In this document: one piece after another, positions 1 through 11,201 of the stretch | Position numbering within the stretch: the stretch's first letter is position 1 | How the letters are laid out: each line of letters begins with the position of its first letter | From: Orientallactaga sibirica | Taxonomy: Eukaryota > Chordata > Mammalia > Rodentia > Dipodidae | Length of the DNA: 64,000 nt | Assembly: GCA_036365145.1 (NCBI GenBank) | Contig: JAEOAD010000026.1 | Span: forward strand, 1,302,001 to 1,366,000 | Reading direction: 5' to 3' | Made by a program: the position numbers and the translations under genes | The notes under the pieces: model-generated | The model's database searches: none | The model's input: only the letters and a program-made list of their open reading frames with translations | What the model was told of the DNA's origin: nothing

Positions 1-800
1 AAAAATTTAAAAATTAAGCGCTTCCTCTATCATCACTAGGGAAATACAATTTCCCTAAACTAAAACTGAGTTGAGATACAATTACACACCCACCAAAATA
101 GTGAAAATAAACAGAGGAAGGCAGCTAAGTGTTCCTGAGGACGTAAGTCTCTCCCACTGCTAGTGGGAGGGAAAGCTGGGGAGACGATTTTAGAGAGCCA
201 CTTGTACCTTGCAAATTGGACCATGAACTTGTACTCTGCCAGCCATTTTGTTCCTTGGTATGTCTCAAAATACACATCAATGTCTGTCCTCCAGAAGACA
301 GAGTTATTAGAGTGTACAGCCACTCTCTCCTTGAGAGCTTGTTTGGAGGTTCCAGCGGGGCAGCGCAGCTACTCTTACACCCTTGACCGAAGACCAGTCC
401 TCCTCTGTCCAGGGACGGTCATCCTCTTCAGTCAAACACACGGCTTTGGCTTGCAGCTTCAGGAGATGCAATGGAGCCGTGAGGGAGGGGTCACCTGCCC
501 AGCCCGCCAGATTAGCAGAATCAACCCTGGCGATCAACGGGGTGACACGTGTGGCAGCCAGATTGCCCTCCCATCTAGCCCCTCTGTTTGCAGATAGAAT
601 CAGATGTCCCTGGGGCACAGAGTGGTACACTGTGGTATACTCACTTGCACAATGCAAATACAAAACCACAAATCACTCATAACTCTCACAAATGAAAGAA
701 GCTAAAACCAGAATAGTACAGACTATTGCATAGTTCCATGTCTGTGAAGTTTAAAAAGAGTCATTAGAAAAAAGAGAGAGAGGCATAAACTGGGCGGGGG
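1..800. other. RSPH14 intron, mostly unique sequence
   Basis: By the gene model this lies in the RSPH14 intron downstream of the third coding exon. I see no SINE here. The 300-670 stretch stays open on both strands for more than 100 codons, but I recognise no protein and none of its frames resembles the next RSPH14 exon. Positions 600-800 are low-information intron. Confidence 0.5.
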
Positions 801-804
801 TGGG

Positions 805-895
805 GGTTGGGGCTGCGCGCTCCGCGGCAGAGCACTGACTCCCATATGTGAGGCCTAGGTTCAACCCCAGCACCATAAAAAGAAAAACAGCAAAC
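805..895 (+). mobile_element. ID-type SINE
   Basis: A short tRNA-Ala-like body with a degenerate box A, a box-B-like GGTTCAACCCC and an A-rich tail. This is the ID layout seen across rodents. It is diverged, so it is an old copy. Confidence 0.6.
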
Positions 896-904
896 ACTGC
901 GTGA

Positions 905-2562
905 AGGGCTGCAGAGATGGCTCAGTGGTTAAAGGTGCTTGCTTGCAAAGCCTCATGGCCGGAGTTTGAGTCCCCAGATTCCACATAAGGCCACATGATA
1001 CACCAAGTGGCGTGTGCATCTGGAGTTCATGTGCAGTGGCAAGAGGCCCTGGCACACCCATACTCATTTTTTTTTTTATCTTTCTCTCTCTTGCTCTCAA
1101 ATAAATAAAAATATTTTTAGGGCTAGAAAGACTGCTCAGCAGTTAAGGTGTTTGCCTGCAAAGCCTAATGACCTGGGTTCAATTGTCCAGTACCCATGTA
1201 ACGCCAGATGTGCAAAGTGGCACATGCATCTGGAGTTCATTTACAGCAGCTAGAGGCAGGCCCCAGTACACCTATTCTCTCTCTCTCTCTCTTTCTCTAC
1301 TTGCAAATAAAGAAAAATTTAAAAAATATTTTTATGCAACCGTGAGAGAGTGTATATGAGAGAGAGAGTTGGCGTGCCAGGGCTTCTGGCCACTATAATT
1401 GAACTCCAGATGTGTGCACCATCTCATGCGCATGTATGACCTTGCACGCTTGTGTTACTGTGTGTCTGGCTTACATAGGACCGTTAAACCATCTCTATAG
1501 CCCTAAAAATATTTTTTTAACTGCATGAATTAAGCTATGGCCTTACACACTGAAAGTATCAGTACTCAGGAGACAAAGGGTGGAGCGCAGTTTGGAGCCA
1601 GCTATGGGAAGTTAGCGTGTTGGTAACATGCCACATATTTCTTGACCTGGGTGGTTGTTACATGACACGCTCATTTTATTACAAGATAGACCACATGTTC
1701 ATTTATTTGCAATTTTTAGAGGAGGATGTCTGGGATAGAACCCAGGGTCTTGGGCATGCTCACCATACATTCTATCTATGAGCTACACTCCCAACTTTGT
1801 GAAATATCTATGTTATATTTATTTTGTTTTTGAGAGAGAAAAAGGCAGAAACAGAGAGAGAGAGAGAGCAAGCAAATGGCCCCGTCAGGGCCTTTCAGCC
1901 TCTGCGAACAAACTCCAGACACTTGTGCCCCCTTGTGTGCGTGTGTGACTTTGCACACTTTCGTCACTGTACATGTGGCTAAGTGGGACCTGGGGAATTG
2001 AACCTGGGTTCTTAGGCTTCACAGGCAAGCGCCTTAACCACTAAGCTATCTCTCTAGCCCTCTATGTCATATTTTAACGAAAAGGTCACTGCTATGTTAA
2101 ACTTTGCTGCTATTGTTTTGGACACAGTCTAGCCCAGGCTGCCCTCTAGCTCCAGGGTTCCAGTAATTCTACCCCCTCCACATCTGGGAGCATCTGAGAG
2201 TCCAGGTACACACCACCATGCCCAGCTACAAAGTAACCTTAAAAGAAAAAGAAAGATGGCTCGTAACGACCTGGGTTTGCTTCCCCAGTATCCATGTAAA
2301 GCCAGATGCACAGAGTGGCACATGCATCTGGAGTTCATTTGCAGTGGCTGAACCCATTCTCTGTCTTTCTCTCTCTCTCTCTCCTTGCAAATAAACAAAA
2401 AACATGTAAAGAAAAAGATCCAGGTGTGATAGCAGAGGTAGGAGGATCACCATGAGTTTGAGGCCAGCCTGAGACTACAGAGTGAGTTCCAGGTCAGCCT
2501 GGGCTACAGTGAGACCCTACCTTGAAAAAACCAAAACACACACACACACACACACACACACG
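905..2562. repeat. SINE cluster with (CA)n, RSPH14 intron
   Basis: Contents: B2-like (+) 905-1118 and 1119-1340; B2-like (-) 1345-1505; ID (-) 1728-1796; long-variant B2-like (-) 1815-2062; old B1 (-) 2110-2226; 5'-truncated B2-like (+) 2250-2410; B1 (+) 2420-2530 running into (CA)n at 2536-2561. B2-like copies are recognised by the GAGATGGCT head, the AAGCCAGATGCAC core and an AATAAATAAA tail. B1 copies are recognised by TTTAATCCCAGCAC and GAGACCCTACCT. Confidence 0.8.
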
Positions 2563-2645
2563 CTAGAGATGTAAACTGACCTGGAAGGGGAGGCCTATGG
2601 ACAGCCGAGAGTTCTCCCGGATCACAGGTCAAGATGAAGCCCTAC

Positions 2646-2764
2646 CTTCAGGAAACTGGGCCAGATGCTTGTATGCTTGATGCAGGTTTTCTCGGCATAG
2701 TGTCTGGGTGTCGTTCAGCAGCAGAGACAGGGCGGGAATGACGTCACTTTCTAAACAGCCGACT
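2646..2764 (-). CDS. RSPH14: RSPH14 third coding exon
   Basis: 119 nt after a good acceptor (TTCTCCAG) and before a GTAGGG donor. It completes Arg101 and encodes residues 102-140, including [13 protein letters not shown] and [18 protein letters not shown]. This aligns with the human stretch that contains ALSFLLND and a RGNLYKAYMQL motif. Lengths and phases fit the preceding exon exactly. The next exon is outside the window. Confidence 0.9.
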
Positions 2765-4773
2765 CTGGAGAAGGGAAGGTGGGTTTACACTTCACAGGAC
2801 CATTTCCAGACAGAATCAGAGTGCATCCGGAGCCCTGCCTGGAATCTGAGTCCATGCTGAGGCCGGAGAAGGCACCGTGTCTACAGAATCTCCAGAGATC
2901 ATGAGAGCAGAGCCGAGTAGTTTGTGACATCATAAGAATCACACAATTAGGCCGGGCGTGGTGGTGCATGCCTTTAATCCCAGCACTTGGGAGGTAGAGG
3001 TAGGAGGGTCGCTGTGAGTTCGAGACCACCCAGAGACTACATAGTGAATTCCAGGTCAGCCTGTGCTAGAGTGAGACCCCACCTCAAAAAAAAGGGGGGA
3101 GGGGCTGGAGAGATGGCTCCACTGTTAAGGTGCTTGCCTGCAGAGCCTAAGCACCTGGGTTCAATTCCCCAGTGTCCACATAAAGCCAGATGCACAAGGT
3201 GACATGTGCGTCTGGAGCTCAACTGCAGCAGCTGATGAGGCCCTGGTGCACCTATTCTATCTCGCTTTCTCTCTCTCGTCTTCCCTCTCTCTACTTGTAA
3301 ATAAATTTTATTTTATTTTATTTTACTTACTTTATTTTATTTTATTTTATTTGCTTTTGTTTTTCAAGGTAGGGTCTCACTCTAGCTCAGGCTGATCTGG
3401 AATTCACTATGTAGACTCAGGGTGGCCTGAAATTCATGGTGATCCTCCTACCTCTGCCTCCCAAGTGCTGGTAAATAAATTTTTAAAAAAGAATCTTCTT
3501 GGGACTGGTGAGATGGCTTAGCGGTTAAACACTTGCCTGTGAAGCCTAAGGACCCCAATTTGAGGCTTGATTTCCCAGGACCCACGTAAACCAGATGCAC
3601 AAGGTGGCACATGCATCTGGAGTTTGTTTGCAGTGGCTGGAGGCCCTGGCATGCCCATTCTTTCTCTCTCTCTCTCCCTCTCCCTCTTTCTCTCTATTGC
3701 TCTCAAATAAATAAATTAATTAATTTTTTTAAATCTGCTATTTCTGAACTTTGACTCTTAACTCAGGTTCTTTGTACTTATTTTTATCCCTCTCAGCCTT
3801 CCTTGTTTCTCTTGTCTTTTTTTTTTTTTTTTTTTTTATGAGGTAGGGTCTCACCCTGGTTCAGGCTGACCTGGAATTAGCTATGTAGTCTCAGGGTGGC
3901 CTCGAACTCTGGGCGATCCTCCTACCTCTGCCGCCCAAGTGCTAGGATTAAAGGTGTGCGCCACCACGCCTGGCGTTTCTCTTGTCTTTTCCCAGTTGAG
4001 CTGTGACTTTGCCACCAGCCAGCTGCTACCATCCACACTTGTGCATGCCTGTCAAGCTGGTTCCAGTGACATATAAATTAATTAATCCTAGGTAAGCCAA
4101 TTGAATGAAGAATTTTTCTAATTTCCTATGTTGAGGGCTGGAGAGATGACTTAGTGGTTAAGGCACTTGCCTGTGAAGCCTAAGGACCCAGGTTCAATTC
4201 CCCCGGAATCCACATAAGCCAGATGCACAAGGTGGCGCATGCATCTAGAGTTCATTTGCAGTGACTGAAGACCCTTGAGTGCCCATTCTCCCCATTCTCT
4301 CTATCTGCCTCTTTATCCACCCACTCCCCAATAAATAAAGTTGTGTTTTTATGGGGGGGGCAGGTTTTCTAGGTAAGGTCTCACTATAGCTCAGGTTGAC
4401 CTAGAATTCACTCTGTAGTCTCGAGGTGGTCTCGAACTCACAGCGACCCTCCTACCTCTGCCTCCCTAGTGCTGGGGTTAAAGACGTGTGCCACCACACC
4501 CAGCTAATAAAGTATTTTTTTAAAGAAAAAAGAATGTTGAATGCTTTGTAAAAACTCAAAAGTGGGTTCATTTTAAAAAGTGAGACGAGGACTGGGAAGG
4601 TGGCCCAGTGGTCCAGGCACTTGCCTACAAATCCTAAGGACCTGGGTTTGATTCCCTAGTACCCACGTAAAGCCAGATGCACAAGGTGGTAGATGTGTCT
4701 GAAGTTCATTTGCAGTGGTAGAAGCCTGACACACCCTTTCTCTCTATGGCCTCTCTTTCTTTCTTGCTTGCTT

Positions 4774-4812
<39 letters not shown>

Positions 4813-7800
4813 CGCTCAAATAAATAAATAAAATATTTTAAGAAAGAAGTAAAGTGAAGGCTGGGGAGATGGCTCAGTACTTAAAAGGACCTTATTTACA
4901 AAGCCTACTGACACAGGGTTCTAGTCCTAGGTACGGATATAAAGCTCAAAGTGGCACATGTGTTTGGAGTTTATTTGCAGCAGCAAGAGGCCCTGGCATG
5001 TCCCCTCCCCCCCACCTCGATCTCTCTCAAATAAATAAATAAATATTAGGCTGGAGAAATGGCTTAGCAACTAAGGCACTTGCCTGTGATGCCAAAGGAC
5101 TTAGGTTCAATTCCCCAGAACCTACGCAAGCCACATGGACATAGTGACACATGCACCTGGAGTTCATTTACAGTGGCTAGAGGCCCTGGCACACCCATTC
5201 TCTCTCAAATTAAAAATTATAAAAATAAACTTTAAAAAAATAAATATTTAAGAGAGAAAATCAAAGCTGCATATCAGACTCATGATTTAAGCAAAAAAAA
5301 AAAAAAGGTGATGGGAAACTTCACCCAGTGGATCCAGATCCAAGAGAAGGCCTGGGTCTCTCACACAAGAATTAACAAATGTTTTATCGTTTGCATTTTG
5401 GGTTCAAGTGAACCGTTTAAAGAAGATATATTATTTCTCTGATTCCTTGAACTTGAACTACAGCTTTTAAGCAACCAAAGAAGGCTTTTGAGGTCACATC
5501 TGTCAGGACAGAATTCAGAATGAGAAGTCATGTGTGAATCCCTCAGCTAGCACACAGGTCATGCCCAACCAACTGTGCTGCCATGGCTTTTGGTCAGGAC
5601 TGAACCCTAAGGCATGTTTTTAATTGTTCTGGAAGAATAAAATCACAGTGGGACATACAAATGGAACGGACCTTTTAGTTGCAGGGTTTTCCTGGATTGG
5701 TGACCAGTGACCTGCTCCATGCTGTGCATGCTTTGAAAGTGCTGGCAGGTGGCTAGAGGGATGGCTTAGTGGTTAAGGTGCTAGCCTGCAAAGTTAGAAG
5801 TTGCGTGTGGGGCGGGGAGGGGTTCCAAGGATTCTCAGGTTTCTGCTTCCCTGCGGGACTGGGATTACTGGTGTGTGTGGCCACCCCCAGGTGTTCCCGT
5901 GGACTGGGGTTACAGGTGCATGTGGCCCCCCAGGCGTTCCCGTGGACTGGGGTTACAGGTGCACGTAGCCCCCCAGGTGTTTCTGTAGACTGGGATTACA
6001 GGTGTGTCTGCCCCCCAGGTGTTCCCGTGGACTGGGGTTACGGGTGTGCGTGGCGCACCCCAGCTGCTCCCGTGGGGTTGAAGATTTGGACGCTGACACT
6101 CTGAGACTCCTCACGACCTCACGCCCGTGCTTCTCTGGCCTGAGCTCTGCCTTTGTTTTCACTGAGGTTTAAAATATCTTTACATTTTTATTTGGGAGAA
6201 GAGAGAGTGTGTGTATGAATATGGGCACACCAGGACCTCCTGCCACTGCGAAAGAACTCCAGAAGCATCTGCCACTTTGGGCATCTGGCTTCATGTGGGC
6301 ATTTGGAGACTAAACCAGATCCAGCAGGCTCTCACTGCTGAACCATCTCCTCAGCCCAAGTTTTGCTTTAAAAAAATTATTTATTTATTTATTTATTTAT
6401 TTGAGAAAGAGAGAGATACAGAAATAGGCAGGTATAGAGAGAATGGGTGCACCAGGGCCTCCAGCCACTGCAAATGAACTCCAGATGTGTGTGCCCCTTG
6501 TGCATCTGGCTTACGTGGGTCCTGGAGTGAGCCTCATCGAGTCCTTAGACTTCACAGGCAAGCATTTAACCGCTAAGCCATCTCTCCAGCCTGGGTTTTG
6601 CTTTTACTATAAAGTAAAACCAGCGCTGTCTGCTCAGGAAAGACCTCAGCTAATGTGGTAAAGTCCTGACACAACCCCTATCCCAGTCTCTAGCCGACAG
6701 GTGACATGGTTGAGGTGTAAAATACAAAGCTTTACACAGGAAAGGGACATTTCCAGGTGCTGTAAACCAAGACTCTCAGCATCTTCAGCAACAGGTAAGG
6801 CCATCAGCTTAGACCAGAGGTGTGCTTTGTAGTTGATGTTTTAACACCTGCATGGGGACAGGAGCCAACGCCAACAGTCCCTGTGAGGCTCCGGGATGGG
6901 GAACGTAGCTACTCACAAAAAGCTAACAAATGGCAAAACCATTGCCAATGTGGGATCTGTGCTTTCTGACTTCACCGTGGGAAGCCCAGAGCTTGGAGGC
7001 TGGGGCTGGGAGATGGGAGCAGGCAAAGGCACTTACTTGCAAAGCCACTTGGCCCAGATTCAGTTCCCTAGCACCCATGGAAAGCCAGACCCCCAAAGTG
7101 GCACATGGATCTGGCAAGAGACTCTGGCATGCTCACACATGCATGTGTGTGCACATACACACACATACATGAATAATTTTTTTTCATTTTATTTATTTAT
7201 TTGGTAGAAGAGAGAGAGAGAGGGAGAGAATGGGCTTCCAGCAAATGAACTCCAGTCACGTGTGCTACGTTGTGCATCTGGTTTACGTGGGTCCTGGGGA
7301 ATCGAACAAAAGTTCTTTGGCTTTGCAGGCAAGTGCCTTAACCATTAAGCCATCTCTCCAGCCCCACATGAATAATATTTTTTATTTGAGAGAGAGAGAG
7401 ACAGAGAGAGAGAATGGGCGTCAGGGCTTCTCAGCCGCTGTGAACAAACTCCAGACGCGTGCGCCCCCTTGTGTGCATGTGTGACATTGCTTGCATTGCT
7501 TTTGCGTCTGGCTAAATGTGGGACCTGGAGATTCGACTGGGTGATCTTAGGCTTCTCAGACAGACGCCTTAACCACTAAGCTATCTCTCCAGCCCATGAA
7601 TAGATTTTTAAAAAATTAGTCTGGAGCAGCTCAGAGGTAGAGAAACTGCTTAGCATGCATGAGGCTCTGGGTTCAACACGTAGCACAAAAACAATCTGGA
7701 GCCTGGCATGGTGGTGCACGCCTTTAATCCCAGCACTTTGGGAGGCAGAGGTAGGAGGATCGCTGTGAGTTCAAGGCCACCCTGAGACTACAAGTGAATT

Positions 7801-9943
7801 CCAGGTCAGCCTGAGCTAGAGTGAGACCCTACCTCAAAAAAACAATAATAATAATATTATTATTAATCTGGAACAGACTGTTGGACTGCCTCCCCCCCCT
7901 CAGAAGCAACCAAAGTCACCCCGCAGAAAGGCTTGTTTGTTATGGCCAAATAGAAGACCCATCAAAAGCCATCAAAAGACTGGAGAGATGGCTTAGCAGT
8001 TAAGGCGCTTGCCTGCAAAGCCAAAGGACCTCAGTTCGATTCTCCAGGACTCACATAAGCCAGATTCACAAGGTGGCGTGTGCATCTGGAGTTTGTTTGC
8101 AGTGGCTGGAAACCCTGGCATACCCATTCTCTCTCTCTCTCTCTGCCTCTTTCCCTCTCTCAAATAAATAAATAAAAATAAAAATATTTTTTAAAAAACA
8201 GTGCTGTGGACAAGAACCCAAAGTGCTCACGGCCATTGTAGGAGGACCACCAATGGGAAGTATTACAGCTTCGAAATGTGACGCCAGTTCCCAGACACAG
8301 CTGCGCACCTGCCCACATTATGGTTTGTCATGATGGAGAGCGCCTCGGTGGCCTTTATCCGCACCAGGTTGTCACAGTCCTTCAGCAAAACCTTCAGGCT
8401 CTCCAGGCAGTCTGTAGAGACAGGAAAACCTTTGAACATTTTGCCATTACAGAAATCAACTTACCCAGCAGTCAACACGCGACCGAACATTGGACAGTAA
8501 GAAAGTACCTGATGGGAGTCTGGGCAAACTGCTTACCACGCAAACAAGAGGACCAGAGTTCGGATCCCTGTCACCCATGTACAATGCCCAGTGTGGTGCT
8601 GTGCGCCTGTAATCCCAGCGCTAGAGAGGCGGTGGAGACGGAGAACCCCTGGAGCTCACTGCCTAGCTAGCCTGGATAAATTAGTGAGCAAGCTCAGGGA
8701 GAGACCCGATCTCAAAGAATAAGGTGGAAGGGGGAGAGTTAAGGAAAAATGAAGGAAGAAGATACCTAACCTTGACTTCGGACCTCCACTCACGTGCACA
8801 TAAACACATCCACACACATGCAAGCATCCATACACAACACACACACACACACACACACACACGAACAAAAAGAAGCAGTGCTTTGGTCTGGGAGGAATCA
8901 AGGGAATTATGAAGCTTTTGAGAGTCACAGAAGGGAACCAGGCATGATGGCACACACCCTTCACCCCAGCACTCGGGTGGTAGAGGTAGGAGGATCACTG
9001 TGAGTTTGAGGCCAGCCTTGGAACTACAGAGTGAGTTCCAGGTCAGCCTGGGCTACAGTGAGATTCTACCTTGAAAAAAATAAGTAAAATTTTAAAAAGT
9101 CACAAAAGGGGCTAACACCCAAGAAACCATCTCCTTTAACCCTCCTCAGAATTTTCATTTTCCTTGTATTCTTTGAACTAGTGCCTCCTTTCAAAGTCGG
9201 CCAAGGGTTAAGAAAATGGCCTTTGTGGGGCTGGAAAGAGATGGCTCAGCAGTTAAAGGCACTTGTTTGCAAAGCTTGTTAGCCCAGGCTCAATTCCCTA
9301 GTACCCACATAAAGCCCAGATGCATGATGTGGTGCATATATCTGGAGTTTGTTTGCACTGGCAAGAGGCCCTGGTGCACCCATACCCTGTCTCTCTCTCC
9401 CTCTGTCTGTCTATGTGTCTCTCTGTCTCTCATATAAGCCGGGCGTGGTGGCACACACCTTTAATCCCAGCACTCAGGAGGCAGAGGTAGGAGGTTCGCC
9501 TTGAGTTCAAGGCCCCCCTGAGATTACACAGTGAATTCCAAGTCAGCCTGGGCTAGAGTGAGACCCTACCTCAAACCAAAAAAAAAAAAAAAAATGCAGG
9601 GCTGGAGAGATGGCTTAGCGTTAAGCACTTGTCTGTGAAGCCTAAGGACCCAGTTCAAGGCTAAATTCCCCAGTACCCACGTAAGCCAGATGCACAAGGT
9701 GGCACATGTATCTGGAGTTCATTTGCAGTGGCTGGAGGCCCTGGTGCACCCATTCTCTCTTTCTCTGTCGCTCTCAAATAAATAAATGCATAAACATTCC
9801 CATTGTGAGCTGGGCGTGGTGGCGCACACCTTTAATCCCAGCACTCGGGAGGCAGAGGTAGGAGGATCGCCGAGATTTCGAGGCCACCCTGAGATTACAT
9901 AGTGAATTCCAGGTCAGCCTGGACCAGAGTGAGGCCCTACCTT

Positions 9944-9978
<35 letters not shown>

Positions 9979-11151
9979 CCCATTGTGTAACTTTATAAAA
10001 AATGCACATATATATACACACACATGTATGTAGCTGGATATGGTGGTGCATGCCTTTAATCCCAGCACTTGGGAGGCAGAAGTAGGAGGATCACCCTGAG
10101 TTTGAGACCACCCTGAGACTACATAGTAAATTCCAGGTCAGCCTGGGCTAGAGTGAGACCCTGCCAAAAAAAAAAAAAAAAAAAAAAGAAGGAGGAGGAG
10201 GAGGAGACTGGAGAGATGGCTTAGTGGTTAAGGCATTTGTCTGCAAAGCCAAAGGACCCAGGTTCAACTTCCCAGGACCCATGTAAGCCAGATGCACAAG
10301 GGGGCTCATACATTTGGAGTTCGTTTGCAGTGGCTGGAGGTCCTGGCATGCCCATTCTCTTGTGTGCCTCCCTCTCTCTCAAATAAATACATGAAAAAAT
10401 AAATATATATATTTAAAAAGAAAGAAAGAAAAAGAAAATGGCTTTGCCATTTCTTTTGTTTTGTTTTGTTTTGTTTTGTTTTGTTTTGTTTTCTGAGGTA
10501 GGGTCTCACTCTAGCTCAGGCTGACCTGGAATTCACTATGTAGTCTCAGGGTGGCCCAAACTCTTGGCAATCCTCCTACCTCTGCCTCCCAAGTGCTGGG
10601 ATAAAGGCGTGCACCACCACATCTGGCTTTGCCATTTCTTTGATCTCAGGAGAGACAGAAGGTCAAGTTAGAACTCTGTCCCAAACTAGCCACATGACCT
10701 TGAATGGATTACATGCAGGAATGCAAGCTTTGGCAAATAAAGGGTCCAGCCTAATTCACAGATTAGGGACCCTTAGACTCACACTCCCTCCTGGACTTTG
10801 GTTTTCTTCTCTGTAGCTTAAGAACAGTCCCTCTCATGCAGGCCCTGCACTTGGGGTACCCATTAAATAACCACCTTCTTACTGAAGCTATATCCAATGT
10901 CTGAACCACATCAGGACCCCAGTCATGATCACCTGGCTGGTGACCCTCTCACCTATGTTGATGGCCTCATAGACATACTCAGGGTCATGCATTAGGTCAC
11001 ACAGGGCCATCAGGGCTTTCTGCCTTGTCTTCAGGTCCTCTGACTGCAGCTCCTCATTCAGCTTGGGCAGGGCCTGACAGCCATAAGCAATGGAGGCCTT
11101 CGTGGGGTCGATGTCGGGAGGCAGGTACATGGAGATCCGGGTGTGAGCCAT
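2646..11151 (-). CDS. RSPH14: RSPH14 (RTDR1), radial spoke head 14 homolog, 5' part
   Basis: Three coding exons on the minus strand (11151-10953, 8411-8309, 2764-2646) splice in frame with phase-1, phase-2 and phase-1 junctions to give residues 1 to about 140 of a family about 348 long; the rest lies beyond the left edge. The start [20 protein letters not shown] and the following helical armadillo/HEAT-like pairs match RSPH14, a radial-spoke and rhabdoid-tumour-deleted-region protein of motile cilia and sperm. The order RSPH14 (-), RAB36 (+), BCR (+) matches human chromosome 22. In human, GNAZ lies inside a later RSPH14 intron; it is not in this window. A divergence from my recollection of human is Gly67 changed to Asp, with the codon split across the first coding junction. 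All visible splice sites are GT-AG. Confidence 0.93.
2950..5230. repeat. SINE cluster, RSPH14 intron
   Basis: Contents: B1 (+) 2950-3095; B2-like (+) 3101-3318; (ATTTT)n about 3306-3350; B1 (-) 3357-3471, truncated; B2-like (+) 3500-3725; B1 (-) 3816-3974; B2-like (+) 4133-4341; B1 (-) 4360-4505; B2-like (+) 4588-4833 with (CT)n at 4778-4809; B2-like (+) 4858-5042 and 5048-5230. Six B2-like copies share one orientation, opposite to the gene. Confidence 0.8.
5231..5838. other. RSPH14 intron, unique sequence plus B2 stub
   Basis: Positions 5300-5745 are unrecognised single-copy-looking intron. A 5' stub of a B2-like element (+), containing only its head and box A region, lies at 5747-5794 next to the minisatellite. 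Confidence 0.5.
5839..6077 (+). repeat. Minisatellite, ~43-bp unit, 5-6 copies
   Basis: Direct repeats start at about 5839, 5891, 5934, 5977 and 6019, followed by a partial unit. Units are 42-45 bp, carry GTTCCCGTGGACTGGGGTTA followed by a GTG-rich and C-run segment, and differ by a few substitutions. The core resembles the inner part of the B4 SINEs at 54.9-56.1 kb, so the array may have arisen from a B4 fragment. Confidence 0.8.
6185..8190. repeat. SINE cluster, RSPH14 intron
   Basis: Contents: B2-like (-) 6185-6357; B2-like (-) 6370-6592; unique 6593-6990; partial B2-like (+) 6999-7170; B2-like (-) 7185-7366; long-variant B2-like (-) 7376-7596; ID (+) 7618-7692; B1 (+) 7702-7845; B2-like (+) 7978-8190. 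Most are near full length with simple A/T-rich tails. Confidence 0.78.
8309..8411 (-). CDS. RSPH14: RSPH14 second coding exon
   Basis: 103 nt between a GTCTCTACAG acceptor and a GTGCGC donor. It completes codon 67 and encodes [20 protein letters not shown] and then [13 protein letters not shown], residues 68-100, leaving AG of Arg101. This corresponds to the human exon with NLKALLKD and RIKTTEVLHI. The helix-turn-helix pattern is armadillo/HEAT-like. Confidence 0.92.
8515..8870 (+). mobile_element. B4-type composite SINE with (CA)n tail
   Basis: The element begins with a degraded tRNA-like part, continues into a 7SL-like part with GTAATCCCAGCGCT, has an extended 3' part about 8680-8800, and ends in an alternating CA tract at about 8840-8863. 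This is the layout of the rodent B4 family. It lies in the RSPH14 intron between the first two coding exons. Confidence 0.55.
8935..10628. repeat. SINE cluster, RSPH14 intron
   Basis: Contents: B1 (+) 8935-9085; unique 9090-9225; B2-like (+) 9227-9435; B1 (+) 9436-9594; B2-like (+) 9599-9795; B1 (+) 9807-9977 with an A29-like tail; B1 (+) 10032-10187; B2-like (+) 10205-10420; B1 (-) 10458-10627 with a (TTTTG)n tail. Long pure A tails suggest some B1 copies are young. Confidence 0.8.
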
Positions 11152-11201
11152 CTTTCTGTATCCCTGCAAAGGGCTTTCAAAATGAAGCTCTGGCGTGACC
11201 T
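10953..11201 (-). CDS. RSPH14: RSPH14 exon with the start codon
   Basis: The ATG is at 11151-11149, with about 50 nt of 5' UTR after an acceptor at 11203-11202 (TTTCATCAG); a second AG nearer the ATG (CCCTTTGCAG) is an alternative. The coding part 11151-10953 is 199 nt, residues 1-66 plus one base, and ends at a GTGAGAG donor. The peptide runs [10 protein letters not shown] to YEAINI and matches the RSPH14 N-terminus. The ORF also reads upstream through the intron as a poly-Cys run from a (TTG)n tract, which is not coding. Confidence 0.95.

Noticed and set aside
307..669. Candidate fourth coding exon of RSPH14
   Set aside because: KLQ and EE-rich words look superficially similar, but the remaining residues, phase and splice sites do not fit. 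The next exon is more likely outside the window.
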